Source: a virus. From it: a stretch of DNA of 53,975 bases. The stretch is taken from positions 1-53,975 of the IMG/VR virus record IMGVR_UViG_3300046694_000107. One strand, given 5' to 3'. The notes under the pieces are model-generated. The model did not search any database. It had not been told where the DNA came from and worked only from the letters and a program-made list of their open reading frames with translations. Positions 21,984-29,479 of this stretch are shown piece by piece (within the stretch, counting starts at the first letter, position 1; each line of letters starts with the position of its first letter). The position numbers and the translations under genes are program-made.

Positions 21984-22639
21984 GCGAGCAGCCCCATCTG
22001 TTCGTGCTTCACCGTGGGCAGCGCTTCGAAAAGCGACTCCTGACGCTGGGCGTCCTCAATGCGACGGCAGGCGATGTCGAAGTATTTCGGCTCCCGCTCG
22101 ATTCCGATGAATGAGCGTCCAAGGCGGGTAGCTGCAACGCCTGTCGTTCCTGAACCCATGAACGGGTCAAGGATCGTCTCGGGAAGGCCGGCGATCTGGA
22201 TGCACCACTCCATTAGGGCGATCGGCTTCTGCGTCGGATGAACCTTTCCGCCGTCCATGTTCTGCGGGCGCATACGGAAGATGCGCGCAACGGCGTCGAT
22301 GTCCGTCCATGCAAGTTCGCAGTCGGCGAAATCGCGCCCTTCGTTTTGCTTGTCCCAAATCAGGAAGCAACGCGCCGGCGGAAGCTGAAAGTAATTGCCA
22401 CCCCAATAGAGATGTTTGGCGCCGGCCGCCTGCATCAGCGATAAATGCGCCTCGCCGATCGGCGCGTCGTCCCAACTGTCGGCCGCAAATCCGCGTTCCT
22501 TGCTGATTCGGTTGCTTCTCGTGATGCTGATACCGTAGGGTGGGTCAGTGATAACAGCGTCGACGCGATCGAGCGTCGGAATGATCTCGCGCATATCACC
22601 TAAATACAGCGTGGCCTCGCCAATGATTTCTTTTCTCAT
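21980..22639 (-). CDS. DNA methyltransferase, N6-adenine/N4-cytosine type
   Basis: A 219-residue methyltransferase from the ATG at 22639. Motif IV T-D-P-P-Y-G-I lies at 31-37. Motif X/I I-L-D-P-F-M-G-S-G-T-T-G-V-A-A lies near the C-terminus, so this is the beta-group order. D-P-P-Y fits adenine-N6 or cytosine-N4 methylation. H-P-T-Q-K-P precedes motif I, as is usual. It is the second DNA methyltransferase of the phage, in the same operon as the C5 enzyme. Confidence 0.9.
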   Translation of the reverse strand: MRKEIIGEATLYLGDMREIIPTLDRVDAVITDPPYGISITRSNRISKERGFAADSWDDAPIGEAHLSLMQAAGAKHLYWGGNYFQLPPARCFLIWDKQNEGRDFADCELAWTDIDAVARIFRMRPQNMDGGKVHPTQKPIALMEWCIQIAGLPETILDPFMGSGTTGVAATRLGRSFIGIEREPKYFDIACRRIEDAQRQESLFEALPTVKHEQMGLLA

Positions 22640-22830
22640 GCTTTCTTGTCGCCCTTGATATAGGCCCATAGTTCTTTTTTTGCTGTCTCTGCCGCCGCAT
22701 CGCCAGCCGCTTTGCGCACGCGCTCGACGATCTCGCCGGCCTTCGTGTAATTCCCGCTTCGCCCGTCGCGCACCGCAGCGAGGAAGCGGTTTAAGCACTC
22801 TTTCTGCGATCGCGCTAAAGTCGCATCCAT
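22636..22830 (-). CDS. Small hypothetical protein
   Basis: A 64-residue helical protein from the ATG at 22830. It contains A-R-S-Q-K-E-C-L-N-R-F-L-A-A-V-R-D-G-R and ends K-G-D-K-K-A. Its start lies inside the end of the preceding Cys-rich gene, and its stop overlaps the methyltransferase start. No family recognised. Confidence 0.55.
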   Translation of the reverse strand: MDATLARSQKECLNRFLAAVRDGRSGNYTKAGEIVERVRKAAGDAAAETAKKELWAYIKGDKKA

Positions 22831-23009
22831 GTCATCCAATCCGCTTTGGATAGCCGATCTGTGGTCTGTTCTGGCTTCGGCTTGTGCGCGTCGCAGTACT
22901 CGCGTCCGTTGTGCTGCCAGTGCGCCTTGACGCGCGGCCCGTTCTTTCTGCATTCGCAGCAGTACCGCCAGCCGCCGCGATCGACCATCGCCTTCGTGAT
23001 TCGCTGCAT
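22815..23009 (-). CDS. Small zinc-finger protein
   Basis: A 64-residue protein with AGGAGG before the ATG at 23009. W-R-Y-C-C-E-C-R-K-N-G-P-R-V-K-A-H-W and Y-C-D-A-H-K form a C-x-x-C ... H ... C-x-x-H zinc site. The C-terminus is tryptophan-rich. It is likely a small nucleic-acid or protein-binding factor of the early operon. Confidence 0.6.
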   Translation of the reverse strand: MQRITKAMVDRGGWRYCCECRKNGPRVKAHWQHNGREYCDAHKPKPEQTTDRLSKADWMTWMRL

Positions 23010-23019
23010 AGCTCCTCCT

Positions 23020-23133
23020 TCAGCACCAGCACACGCTCGCGTATGCGACCGTTCTCCGGATGAACCATGCACCGCCGTCGATCCGGCCGTATTCGCTGTA
23101 AGCGTCGAACTTCACGAGGATCATGGTGTGCAT
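23020..23133 (-). CDS. Small hypothetical protein
   Basis: A 37-residue frame from the ATG at 23133 with ACGGAG upstream. The product is M-H-T-M-I-L-V-K-F-D-A-Y-S-E-Y-G-R-I-D-G-G-A-W, ending V-C-W-C. It fills the gap between the Gp157-like gene and the zinc-finger gene. An alternative overlapping frame exists but has no RBS. Confidence 0.5.
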   Translation of the reverse strand: MHTMILVKFDAYSEYGRIDGGAWFIRRTVAYASVCWC

Positions 23134-23145
23134 GGCGGTTCTCCG

Positions 23146-23640
23146 TTACTTGATCTCGAGGCGCTGGCCGCGTACAAGGCGGCAGCCCGGCACTTCGAAG
23201 CCGTCTTTCAGCGCTGCGGCGATCAGCTTCTTGTCGGGTGCCGGCAGCGGTGGTACCGGCTCGGTCTTGTAGCTCGCCGGGATCAGCGACTCGTCGTCGA
23301 TCTGAACGGCCGCCGGGTTGTCGCGGATCGCAAGCTTGAAAAACGGCGTTTCGATCTTCGGCACGTTCGCCAGCTTCATTCCGTCGAACAGGTACTGCTT
23401 CACATTCGACGCGCGGTTCTCCAGCGCCTTCGCGCGGTCGAGCATTGCCTTGGCGTGCGCCTTGATCTGCTCAGCCGTCGATTCCATGTTCTTGATGACG
23501 AAGCCGATGTTCTGCGCCTTCGTCGACAGGTCGCCGCTGATAGACTCCAGCGTGTCGCGCACTGTGGTTTCGTCCAGATCCATCTCGGCCAGGGTGTCGG
23601 CCGCGTCGCGGTACTCGCGGGAAATTTCGAACAGGTTCAT
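23146..23640 (-). CDS. Gp157-family (Siphovirus Gp157) protein
   Basis: A 164-residue protein. The first half is a coiled coil (Y-R-D-A-A-D-T-L ... D-T-L-E-S-I-S-G-D-L-S-T-K-A-Q-N-I-G-F-V-I-K-N-M-E), followed by a beta-hairpin domain with T-P-F-F-K-L-A-I-R-D-N-P. This architecture is that of the Gp157 family of phage recombination-region proteins. Function is not well defined; the family is linked to host resistance phenotypes in streptococcal phage. An operator-like region lies immediately upstream. Confidence 0.8.
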   Translation of the reverse strand: MNLFEISREYRDAADTLAEMDLDETTVRDTLESISGDLSTKAQNIGFVIKNMESTAEQIKAHAKAMLDRAKALENRASNVKQYLFDGMKLANVPKIETPFFKLAIRDNPAAVQIDDESLIPASYKTEPVPPLPAPDKKLIAAALKDGFEVPGCRLVRGQRLEIK

Positions 23641-23659
23641 TTTCGGCTCCTTCGCTTTA

Positions 23660-23708
23660 GTGGTATCGGTTCATCAATAATAGCGCAATCCGCTACTACT
23701 ATGGTATC
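23660..23708. promoter_or_regulatory. Operator-like region upstream of the Gp157-like gene
   Basis: GCTACTACTATGGTATC (23692-23708) keeps one full half site, GGTATC, and a degenerate other half. A second GGTATC occurs at 23662-23667. A TATTAT element on the minus strand lies between them. It is a weaker member of the operator family. Confidence 0.45.
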
Positions 23709-23710
23709 GG

Positions 23711-23935
23711 TTACGGATAAAATTTAGCTATGAGCGCTCGCGTCCGATCAATGCCTTCGAGTTCGCGGATGCGCACGATCGCCGCAAGGATGTCGCGCTG
23801 AGCGATTGCCACGTCCACTGCCGTCTGGGCATCGCGCAGCATGTCGCGCAAGTAGACGATCGGAACCTCGGTGACGGGCATGTCCTGGAATGCTTGCGCG
23901 CGAGCTGCGGCGCTGTCGATTGCTGCTGTGTTCAT
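23711..23935 (-). CDS. Small hypothetical helical protein
   Basis: A 74-residue protein from the ATG at 23935, overlapping the upstream stop. It is helical: V-Y-L-R-D-M-L-R-D-A-Q-T-A-V-D-V-A-I-A-Q-R-D-I-L-A-A-I. The tail is A-L-I-A-K-F-Y-P. Its stop lies within the operator-like region that precedes the Gp157-like gene. Function is unknown. Confidence 0.6.
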   Translation of the reverse strand: MNTAAIDSAAARAQAFQDMPVTEVPIVYLRDMLRDAQTAVDVAIAQRDILAAIVRIRELEGIDRTRALIAKFYP

Positions 23936-24318
23936 GCTCCACCTATCGGTTTGTCGAAAAGCGCGTCCACTTGGGCGCTCTGTTCTGCGAGTTGTGCACG
24001 CCGCTGCACTCTGTACGCGGCGACCCATGCGGCCGCCGTCCACGGATTGCCCAGTTCGCCGGTGACGCGGCGCCGCGCGTTCATCGCGCCGGCCTGCCGC
24101 CATGTGATTTCGACCGCGCCGAACGCGACCGCGAGCGCCTTCTTGCTGAGAGCGATGTCGTAGTGGCTGCCGCTCGTCTTTTCCGGGCTCTGCCACCACT
24201 TGCGCGCGACGCCGATCCGGTCGGCCATCGCGTGCAGTTCCTCGTCGGTGTCGGCCAATAGATGACACATCACCATCCGGCCGTACTTCGCGTTCATATC
24301 ATCGACATAGACGGTCAT
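23932..24318 (-). CDS. DUF4031-like protein
   Basis: A 128-residue protein. The first 60 residues (M-T-V-Y-V-D-D-M ... M-C-H-L-L-A-D-T-D-E-E-L-H-A-M-A ... H-Y-D-I-A-L-S-K-K-A-L-A) match the compact DUF4031 domain found in many phages. The remainder is a helical extension with A-A-W-V-A-A-Y-R-V-Q-R-R-A. The role of DUF4031 is unknown. Confidence 0.78.
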   Translation of the reverse strand: MTVYVDDMNAKYGRMVMCHLLADTDEELHAMADRIGVARKWWQSPEKTSGSHYDIALSKKALAVAFGAVEITWRQAGAMNARRRVTGELGNPWTAAAWVAAYRVQRRAQLAEQSAQVDALFDKPIGGA

Positions 24319-24590
24319 GCTGCACCTCGCGCGCGGAGCATTGCATCCGCCAGTTCATATGCCGTGTGGGCGATTCCTGCGGCGCCATTGGGTCGGATCA
24401 GTCCGAGTTCATGCATGCCGGTGGCGATCATGTGGCATACACCACTCATCGCCTGAGCAGCGAAGTAGTCGCGCAGCGTCATGCCTTCGTGCCAGCCGAC
24501 TTGCGGGCCAGTCTGCCGACCTTGGGGCTGCCCTTCGATCCAATCGCATTCGACCGGGAAGGCAGGGCCGCCGTTCTTGATCTCGCTCAT
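24315..24590 (-). CDS. Small phage protein, G-M-T-L-R-D-Y-F-A family
   Basis: A 91-residue protein with N-G-G-P-A-F-P near the N-terminus and G-M-T-L-R-D-Y-F-A-A-Q-A-M in the middle. These two motifs are shared by a widespread, uncharacterised set of phage early-region proteins. It overlaps both neighbours by four bases. Confidence 0.7.
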   Translation of the reverse strand: MSEIKNGGPAFPVECDWIEGQPQGRQTGPQVGWHEGMTLRDYFAAQAMSGVCHMIATGMHELGLIRPNGAAGIAHTAYELADAMLRARGAA

Positions 24591-24814
24591 TGCTCACCTC
24601 GCTTGCGGTCGCCGCGTTCATAGCGCTTTTTCGTATCGACCATGAAACGCTTGTAATCGGCCTTGTTTCGAAACGCTGCGATGACGTACCCTTGGGCGTC
24701 AGTCACGGTGTACGGGTTGTGCAGCCTGAATTCTTGGCGGCTAATTGACAGCGGCATTGTCGGAACATGGTCGCCGTCCTCGTATCCATACCAAACGTGG
24801 CCGTTCGTCATCAT
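24587..24814 (-). CDS. Small hypothetical protein
   Basis: A 75-residue protein. F-R-L-H-N-P-Y-T-V-T-D-A-Q-G-Y-V-I-A-A-F forms a beta-rich core followed by a basic helix (Y-K-R-F-M-V-D-T-K-K-R-Y-E-R-G-D-R-K-R). It sits in the tight overlap series of the early operon. Function is unknown. Confidence 0.6.
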   Translation of the reverse strand: MMTNGHVWYGYEDGDHVPTMPLSISRQEFRLHNPYTVTDAQGYVIAAFRNKADYKRFMVDTKKRYERGDRKRGEQ

Positions 24815-25950
24815 GCCGCCACCTCCTGCGGTTCGGTCTGGCGCAGCGTCACGATGAGGCCGCGGGCGCGGATGATGCGCTCGCGGAACGCGAAGCCGTC
24901 GACCGGCTCGCCGTTTTCTTCGCAGAGAACGACAATGCTGTTGAGCAGATCCAGCATCGCGGGCGCGGCGTTGCGCACGGCAGTATCGGCGGCTTCGCGT
25001 GCGCGGCGTTCGGCTGCTTCCCGCTCGGCTTGTGCGCGGCGCTCGGCGGTTGCCGCTTCTTCGGCTGCGCGACGCTTGGCGGACGCAACGGCTTCATCGG
25101 CACGCTGGCGGGCTGCTGCTTCGTCGGCGATGCGTTGGCGCTCAGCGTCGAGCTCGGCCTGCTGGCGCGCGATTTCGGCGTGTTGCTCGTCGATCTTGCG
25201 CTGCTCGGCTTCGCGTTCGGCGCGGCGCGTTGCTTCTTCTGCCTCGCGGCGCTCGCGGTCAATGCGCTCTTGCTCGGCGCGCTCTGCGGCGGCCACGCGT
25301 TCACGTTCCGCTTGCTCGGCACGCAGGCGCTCCAACTCCGCGCGCTCGGCGGCCAGTTGTGCGGCTTCTGCGGCGCGGCGCACGGCAGATGCATGCATGT
25401 CGCGCAGTTTGGCGAGAACATCGGTGCGGGTGACGTGCGCGGCGTCGATCTGCTCGTCGAAGTCGGTGGCGCTCACTTCGAACGCTTCCACGTCGGCGAT
25501 GGCGTTTGCGATGCGATCCGGTGCTGCGTCCACCAGGTTGACTGGGATCGAGCGCAGTTCGTCGATCTTGCCGCGGATCTCGTCCTTGCGGCGCTGCGCG
25601 GCCTGCGCTTTCTCGCGGCGCTCGGCTTCAACGGCCGTATCCCATCCTTCGCGCAACTTCAGCAGGCGAGTTTCTTCCGGCTCGATGATCGCGACCAGCC
25701 GATCTTCCTCGGCGATCACGGCACGGCTGAACTTGGTCGCATCGTCGCGCGCATCCTTGCCGGCCTTCCGGATGTCGGTGCGGCGCGTCTTGAGCGTCAT
25801 GTACGCGCCGTGCACCTGAGCGCGGCCGTCTGCATTCTTGATCGTCGTGATGTCGGCGGCCTGCTTCGCCAGTTCAACCAACGCCGGTTCGTGGTCGGCG
25901 GACCCAAGCGCCTTCGCTGCGCGCGCGATAACTGTCAGTTCTGTGCTCAC
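24811..25950 (-). CDS. Long coiled-coil protein of the recombination region
   Basis: A 379-residue protein from the GTG at 25950, which follows GAGGAG. An N-terminal helical domain (about 1-90, with Y-M-T-L-K-T-R-R-T-D-I-R-K) precedes some 200 residues of E/R/A-rich heptads such as E-A-E-Q-R-K-I-D-E-Q-H. A short C-terminal domain contains L-N-S-I-V-V-L-C-E-E-N-G-E. The organisation recalls DUF1351-type phage proteins near RecT/SSB modules. The antisense long ORF over this gene is a by-product of its biased composition. A structural or scaffolding role in recombination is inferred. Confidence 0.75.
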   Translation of the reverse strand: MSTELTVIARAAKALGSADHEPALVELAKQAADITTIKNADGRAQVHGAYMTLKTRRTDIRKAGKDARDDATKFSRAVIAEEDRLVAIIEPEETRLLKLREGWDTAVEAERREKAQAAQRRKDEIRGKIDELRSIPVNLVDAAPDRIANAIADVEAFEVSATDFDEQIDAAHVTRTDVLAKLRDMHASAVRRAAEAAQLAAERAELERLRAEQAERERVAAAERAEQERIDRERREAEEATRRAEREAEQRKIDEQHAEIARQQAELDAERQRIADEAAARQRADEAVASAKRRAAEEAATAERRAQAEREAAERRAREAADTAVRNAAPAMLDLLNSIVVLCEENGEPVDGFAFRERIIRARGLIVTLRQTEPQEVAA

Positions 25951-26189
25951 TTTGCTCTCCTCGTTTTGCCGCGCCACTCGAAGCCGCCGATCCGCAGCGC
26001 CTCTCTGCTCACCTTGTGCTTGCACAACTCAGCGCCAGCCGGCGTCTGTGCCGTGAATCCCCATTTCTTGCCATCCCACCAACTGAACCATCGAACTACC
26101 TGTCGACCATTTGGCGGCCGACGCACTTCGTACGCGCCGACGTGCTTCGGCTTAATCGACTTCGCAAACCAATCACTGAATGTCTCCAT
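25947..26189 (-). CDS. Small W-rich protein, paralogue of the 29940 product
   Basis: An 80-residue protein. K-P-K-H-V-G-A-Y-E-V-R-R followed by R-W-F-S-W-W-D-G-K-K-W-G and F-E-W-R-G-K matches in order the product at 29940-30143: K-R-V-G-W-Y-E ... M-W-W-F-D-G-R-S-W ... Q-W-R-G. The shared pattern suggests a small beta domain present twice in the early operon. It overlaps the coiled-coil gene start. Confidence 0.6.
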   Translation of the reverse strand: METFSDWFAKSIKPKHVGAYEVRRPPNGRQVVRWFSWWDGKKWGFTAQTPAGAELCKHKVSREALRIGGFEWRGKTRRAK

Positions 26190-26241
26190 TTCGATCCCCT
26201 CGTACGCCGCCGGCGCGGGCCAGCGGCGCGGTCGTTATGCG

Positions 26242-26865
26242 TTAAAAAGGCACGTCGTCGTCCATCGTTTCGAACCCGCCAGCAGTTGCGGGCGCGCGTT
26301 GCGCTTGACCTTGCGTCGGGCGCGCTGCGCGGTGACGCAAGGTCTGCACGAATTTGGCGAGTTGGGTGGCGGTGACTTTCTTGTCGAGGATCTCGCCGGC
26401 CATCAGTCCGTCTGCGGCGCGATAGCATCCGGCAAGCAGCACGCGAATGCCGACAGTGCCGTCGTTCTTCGGATAGTCTTCGGTGTCGAACAGCACGCCG
26501 ATCGGCTTGCCCATGATTGCCGGGAAGCCTTCGACGTCCATGTCCTGACGGCTGCCCGTATCGCGGTTCCACTTCTTCACGCGGATCGGAGCTAGTTCGA
26601 GATTTCGAACGCTCAGGCAGGTCATGAGAGCACTGACGAGCTTCATGCTGCTTGGTATCTCTTTGCCTTGGCGGTCGAACGTCCAGATCGTGAACTGCGC
26701 CGCCTGCTTGTCGGCCGTCTCGAAGTCGAAGTCGATGCCGCGCGCGCCGTTCTTGCTGGTGACGTCCTCAGCGCGCAGGAAGGTTCCGGCGTACTGACCC
26801 GGCTGATCTACGCGGCTAAAGCGCTCATCTGCTTGGCGCGCGGCTTGGGTGTTCAATGCGTACAT
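26242..26865 (-). CDS. Single-stranded DNA-binding protein (DUF669/SSB-like)
   Basis: A 207-residue protein. The N-terminal two thirds are beta-rich, with G-I-D-F-D-F-E-T-A and F-T-I-W-T-F-D-R-Q-G. The C-terminal tail is flexible and ends M-D-D-D-V-P-F, the acidic tip with terminal Phe that is diagnostic of SSB-type proteins. It is encoded next to a Sak4-like ATPase, which in other phages needs such a partner. Likely role: coat ssDNA and recruit recombination or replication partners. Confidence 0.8.
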   Translation of the reverse strand: MYALNTQAARQADERFSRVDQPGQYAGTFLRAEDVTSKNGARGIDFDFETADKQAAQFTIWTFDRQGKEIPSSMKLVSALMTCLSVRNLELAPIRVKKWNRDTGSRQDMDVEGFPAIMGKPIGVLFDTEDYPKNDGTVGIRVLLAGCYRAADGLMAGEILDKKVTATQLAKFVQTLRHRAARPTQGQAQRAPATAGGFETMDDDVPF

Positions 26866-26921
26866 AAGTTCTCCTAATTGCTGATCGTGGTTTCAGAGTG
26901 CTCTGAAGGAGATTTCGCCAG

Positions 26922-27572
26922 TTAAGCGGCCTGGCGGATGCCGTAATACTCGGAAATGGCCTCGTCGACCATATTCAGATCGTTGTCGATGCGCTCGTCA
27001 TCGAACAGGCCCATCGGGCTTTTGACCGTGTCGCGCCCGTTATTGCGAGTCGTGAACGTGTAGGTTCCGTCGACGACATCGGTCTTCAACACGATCGTGA
27101 ACAGGCCTTCTACCGTAATTTTCTCGTCGAGGAGCTTGCCGATCGTCTTGGCTTTGGTGTGGCCGGATTCGAGCTGCTCGCTGTGCGTCAAAATGTAGAC
27201 GCGCACGTCTTCGGGCAGGTTGTTCGCCGCGGTCAGAACGTCCCACGCGTGTTTGCCGATCTCGGTGAACTTCTGAAAGCCGGTTTCGGCACTTCGCCGC
27301 ATGAATTCGTTTGCCAGCAAATACTGAAAGTCGTCGATCACGATCGTCTTGCGCTGCGTGCGCTGCATGATCTCAACGATGCGCGCGGCGTCGTCGGTCA
27401 CGAACATGTTGCCGGCGGTGTTCTGCGGCGTGCGGTAGTCCCAACCCTTCGCGCGGAAGGGCAGGCGCTTACGCACGACCTGAATCAAAAGGGTCTGCGC
27501 CGGGTCCAGATTGCGCATTGAAGACGACTTGCCGGTTCCGCTTTGCCCGATCACCAACGTTGCTGTGCTCAT
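26922..27572 (-). CDS. Sak4-like / AAA ATP-binding recombination protein
   Basis: A 216-residue protein with Walker A G-Q-S-G-T-G-K-S (9-16) and Walker B T-I-V-I-D-D-F-Q (about 95-102). H-S-E-Q-L-E-S-G-H-T-K-A-K-T-I-G follows as a sensor-like stretch. This RecA-core layout with G-x-x-G-x-G-K-S at the very N-terminus fits the phage AAA_24 / Sak4 single-strand annealing group. Neighbouring SSB supports it. A generic phage NTPase is the alternative. Confidence 0.75.
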   Translation of the reverse strand: MSTATLVIGQSGTGKSSSMRNLDPAQTLLIQVVRKRLPFRAKGWDYRTPQNTAGNMFVTDDAARIVEIMQRTQRKTIVIDDFQYLLANEFMRRSAETGFQKFTEIGKHAWDVLTAANNLPEDVRVYILTHSEQLESGHTKAKTIGKLLDEKITVEGLFTIVLKTDVVDGTYTFTTRNNGRDTVKSPMGLFDDERIDNDLNMVDEAISEYYGIRQAA

Positions 27573-27647
27573 CTCTGTTCTCCTGTTCGTACTGTTCGCG
27601 TTCTTCGCACTCGACTTGTTGCTGCCACTCAGCGCCGTCGTCCATGG

Positions 27648-27923
27648 CTACACCAGATTTGCTATGCTCACGACCAGCGCAGCCAGCGCCAGAAACAGCA
27701 GGGCAGTGCGGCCCGGAAACTGGTTCAGCGCGATGTCAATGCGGTCGGCAATCGATGGGCGGATGTGCTTCACGTCCGTGTTCTTCGGATACTTCGGGGA
27801 TTGAAATGATCCCATAAAAGTATCGGTAGCGGGCAAATTTTTTCCGCCGTCAACTGACAGATCGGCGAGAAATCCAGTCATGGAACGTAATAAGCCTTTG
27901 CTGGCAAAGTTATGCGGTTTCAT
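27648..27923 (-). CDS. Small C-terminally anchored membrane protein
   Basis: A 91-residue protein from the ATG at 27923, where AGGAAACC precedes it. It has a polar N-terminal region and a C-terminal transmembrane helix, T-A-L-L-F-L-A-L-A-A-L-V-V-S-I-A. A second start at 27815 lies inside the operator at 27808 and would give 55 residues. It is the first gene after the operator-promoter at 27968. Function is unknown. Confidence 0.55.
   Translation of the reverse strand: MKPHNFASKGLLRSMTGFLADLSVDGGKNLPATDTFMGSFQSPKYPKNTDVKHIRPSIADRIDIALNQFPGRTALLFLALAALVVSIANLV
27806..27836 (-). promoter_or_regulatory. Operator with TTGC box inside the small membrane-protein gene
   Basis: GATCCCATAAAAGTATC (27808-27824), with TTGCCC on the minus strand at 27836-27831, repeats the TTGC-operator spacing of the other sites. 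The -10 is poor (GGATCA). It may be a secondary promoter or a repressor roadblock. Confidence 0.5.
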
Positions 27924-27967
27924 GGTTTCCTGTTCCTTCCGTTATGGTTGTGTGCTGCTGTGATTTA

Positions 27968-27996
27968 AGGATAGCGCTATGGTATCGCTTATGCAA
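27968..27996 (-). promoter_or_regulatory. Promoter with operator
   Basis: Minus strand: TTGCAT (27996-27991), a 17-base spacer, and TATCCT (27973-27968). The operator-like dyad at 27970-27986 is GATAGCGCTATGGTATC. It drives the gene starting at 27923, and through it the SSB/Sak4 unit downstream. Confidence 0.68.
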
Positions 27997-28025
27997 GCAC
28001 TTTCGCGATATTTTTTAGCGACGCT

Positions 28026-28538
28026 CTAGATCGGGGCTTCCTCGCGAGCAATCCAGCCGCGACGCTCGAACGCCGGGCGTAACTTCTCCATCGTCGCCAG
28101 GCGTAAATCGGCGATGTCCGGTGCGATCTTCGCGGCCACGCGGGATGCGGTCATCGGGTTGACGCCGCATTCGCGCGCCACGCGGTTCTGGCTCGGGCAG
28201 TAGCGTTCGCCGTAGATGAACTCGCGCATCAGCAGATTGCGGATCAACGAGCGATTCCGATTGAGCGATTCGAAGCGAATGATCAGCCGGTCGATGCCTG
28301 CCGCACGCTCGCCGTTCTCGCCGCCGTGCGTGGCGTCCAGCAGGGCGCGTTGATCGATGGACAGATGCGACTCAATGACGGCCAGCATCAGCCCAGCCTG
28401 AGCCTTCCTCTCGCTTGCCGACAGGATGATGGTGCCGCCTTCCTTGCCGGTGTACTCCTTGATCTCGCCGATCTTCACTCCGGCGCAGGCCCGCCAGAGG
28501 TACGCAAAAGCCAGAGCTGCGTCCAGGCTGCGGAACAT
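28026..28538 (-). CDS. Helix-turn-helix protein of the early operon
   Basis: A 170-residue protein from the ATG at 28538, with AGAGG upstream. A start at 28637 is also possible but would overlap the preceding Cys-rich gene in a different frame by 163 bases. The C-terminal region C-P-S-Q-N-R-V-A-R-E-C-G-V-N-P-M-T-A-S-R-V (about 120-140) is a clear HTH. The N-terminal domain is helical. Its position just before an operator-bearing promoter suggests a regulator, possibly antitermination-like; not proven. Confidence 0.7.
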   Translation of the reverse strand: MFRSLDAALAFAYLWRACAGVKIGEIKEYTGKEGGTIILSASERKAQAGLMLAVIESHLSIDQRALLDATHGGENGERAAGIDRLIIRFESLNRNRSLIRNLLMREFIYGERYCPSQNRVARECGVNPMTASRVAAKIAPDIADLRLATMEKLRPAFERRGWIAREEAPI

Positions 28539-28738
28539 TGGAACTGGCTGCACCTCTTGCCCATGACGCGCAGCTTCGCGCACAAGAACTCCGGGCCCAT
28601 TTTGATTTTCCCCGCCTGCCACACACATTGATTGCATGAGTTTTCTTCTCGTTCTAGGAGTACTTCGAGGGGATCGCCGAATTCGAAGGATCGAATGTTC
28701 GGGGCGTCGAATGGATCGCGGTTAGTGGATTGCTGCAT
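28475..28738 (-). CDS. Cysteine-motif small protein
   Basis: An 87-residue frame. Its middle has C-N-Q-C-V-W-Q-A-G-K ... E-F-L-C-A-K ... K-R-C-S-Q-F, a four-cysteine zinc pattern unlikely by chance in an out-of-frame read. It begins inside the last codons of the upstream gene, probably by coupling since no strong RBS is visible. The end overlaps the start of the HTH gene. Confidence 0.55.
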   Translation of the reverse strand: MQQSTNRDPFDAPNIRSFEFGDPLEVLLEREENSCNQCVWQAGKIKMGPEFLCAKLRVMGKRCSQFQCSAAWTQLWLLRTSGGPAPE

Positions 28739-29030
28739 CGCTGGTGCTGAGCAGGTCGGGGGCGATTTTCACTGGCTTGACTAGCTTGCCGGTCTGCGGG
28801 CAGCGGCGCTTCGCCAGCTCGATCACGAGGCCCGCGGCCTTCAACTCGCCGACCCTGCCGCAGACTGAGCCGAGGCGAAAGCCGGTCATGGTCGCCAAGT
28901 CGTTGCGCGAGAATGATGAATTGGGCGCGGCGCGAAGCAAGTTGAGGATTGCCAGGCGTTGCAGCGACGCCGTTCCGTCCTGTTTGACTTCTGTGTACGA
29001 TAAGGCGCTCGTTTCGGCTGTGGCTCTCAT
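28722..29030 (-). CDS. Winged-helix regulator
   Basis: A 102-residue protein from the ATG at 29030, overlapping the previous stop. L-A-I-L-N-L-L-R-A-A-P-N-S-S-F-S-R-N-D-L-A-T-M-T-G-F-R-L-G-S-V (about 25-55) followed by E-L-K-A-A-G-L-V is a typical winged helix. The wing contains C-P-Q-T-G-K. It is likely a DNA-binding phage regulator. Confidence 0.65.
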   Translation of the reverse strand: MRATAETSALSYTEVKQDGTASLQRLAILNLLRAAPNSSFSRNDLATMTGFRLGSVCGRVGELKAAGLVIELAKRRCPQTGKLVKPVKIAPDLLSTSDAAIH

Positions 29031-29479
29031 GCGTATGCACTCCCCAGTTGGCCCGGCTCGTTGCTGCCGGTGCATGCGTTGCGATGGTCGTTCGCGTGCG
29101 GGCAGCGTTTGTTTCCGCACTTCGAGCACACGATCATTCGAGTCATCGTTACCGGGATAGGCCCGAAGCCCGTCTCAACGGTAACGCCTTCAAGGCATTT
29201 GCGGCACTCGCAATGTGTCGTCGGTCGGCTCTGCTCGAGCGTCGATTCGCCGGTCAGTGTTCCATCGATCGCCTGCATGGCTGCGAATGCAATGCCAGCG
29301 ATCTTGGCGAATCGTTCGCGCGCGGCTGCCGGCTTGTCGGCTTCCTCGAGCATGTGTGCCAAGCTGACCTGGTGACGGATCTCAGCGATCCACGCGTCCA
29401 GCTCAGAGTCCTTGTCGAGCGTGATTGAGCGCGCGCCCTTGGCAGCCAGCACGTCAGCAAATACGCGGGCGGTGCTCAT
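29027..29479 (-). CDS. Hypothetical protein with zinc-binding C-terminus
   Basis: A 150-residue protein. The helical N-terminal half contains W-I-A-E-I-R-H-Q-V-S-L-A-H. The C-terminal half carries H-C-E-C-R-K-C, C-S-K-C-G-N-K-R-C-P-H and N-A-C-T-G-S-N-E-P-G-Q-L-G-S-A-Y. The latter is the end pattern of a recurring phage early protein that binds one or two zinc ions. Function is unknown. Confidence 0.62.
   Translation of the reverse strand: MSTARVFADVLAAKGARSITLDKDSELDAWIAEIRHQVSLAHMLEEADKPAAARERFAKIAGIAFAAMQAIDGTLTGESTLEQSRPTTHCECRKCLEGVTVETGFGPIPVTMTRMIVCSKCGNKRCPHANDHRNACTGSNEPGQLGSAYA

Noticed and set aside
24745-26595. Plus-strand ORF of 616 codons
   Set aside because: It is antisense to the coiled-coil, W-rich and SSB genes; its length results from the E/R/A-biased composition of the coiled-coil gene, and it has no RBS or recognisable domain.
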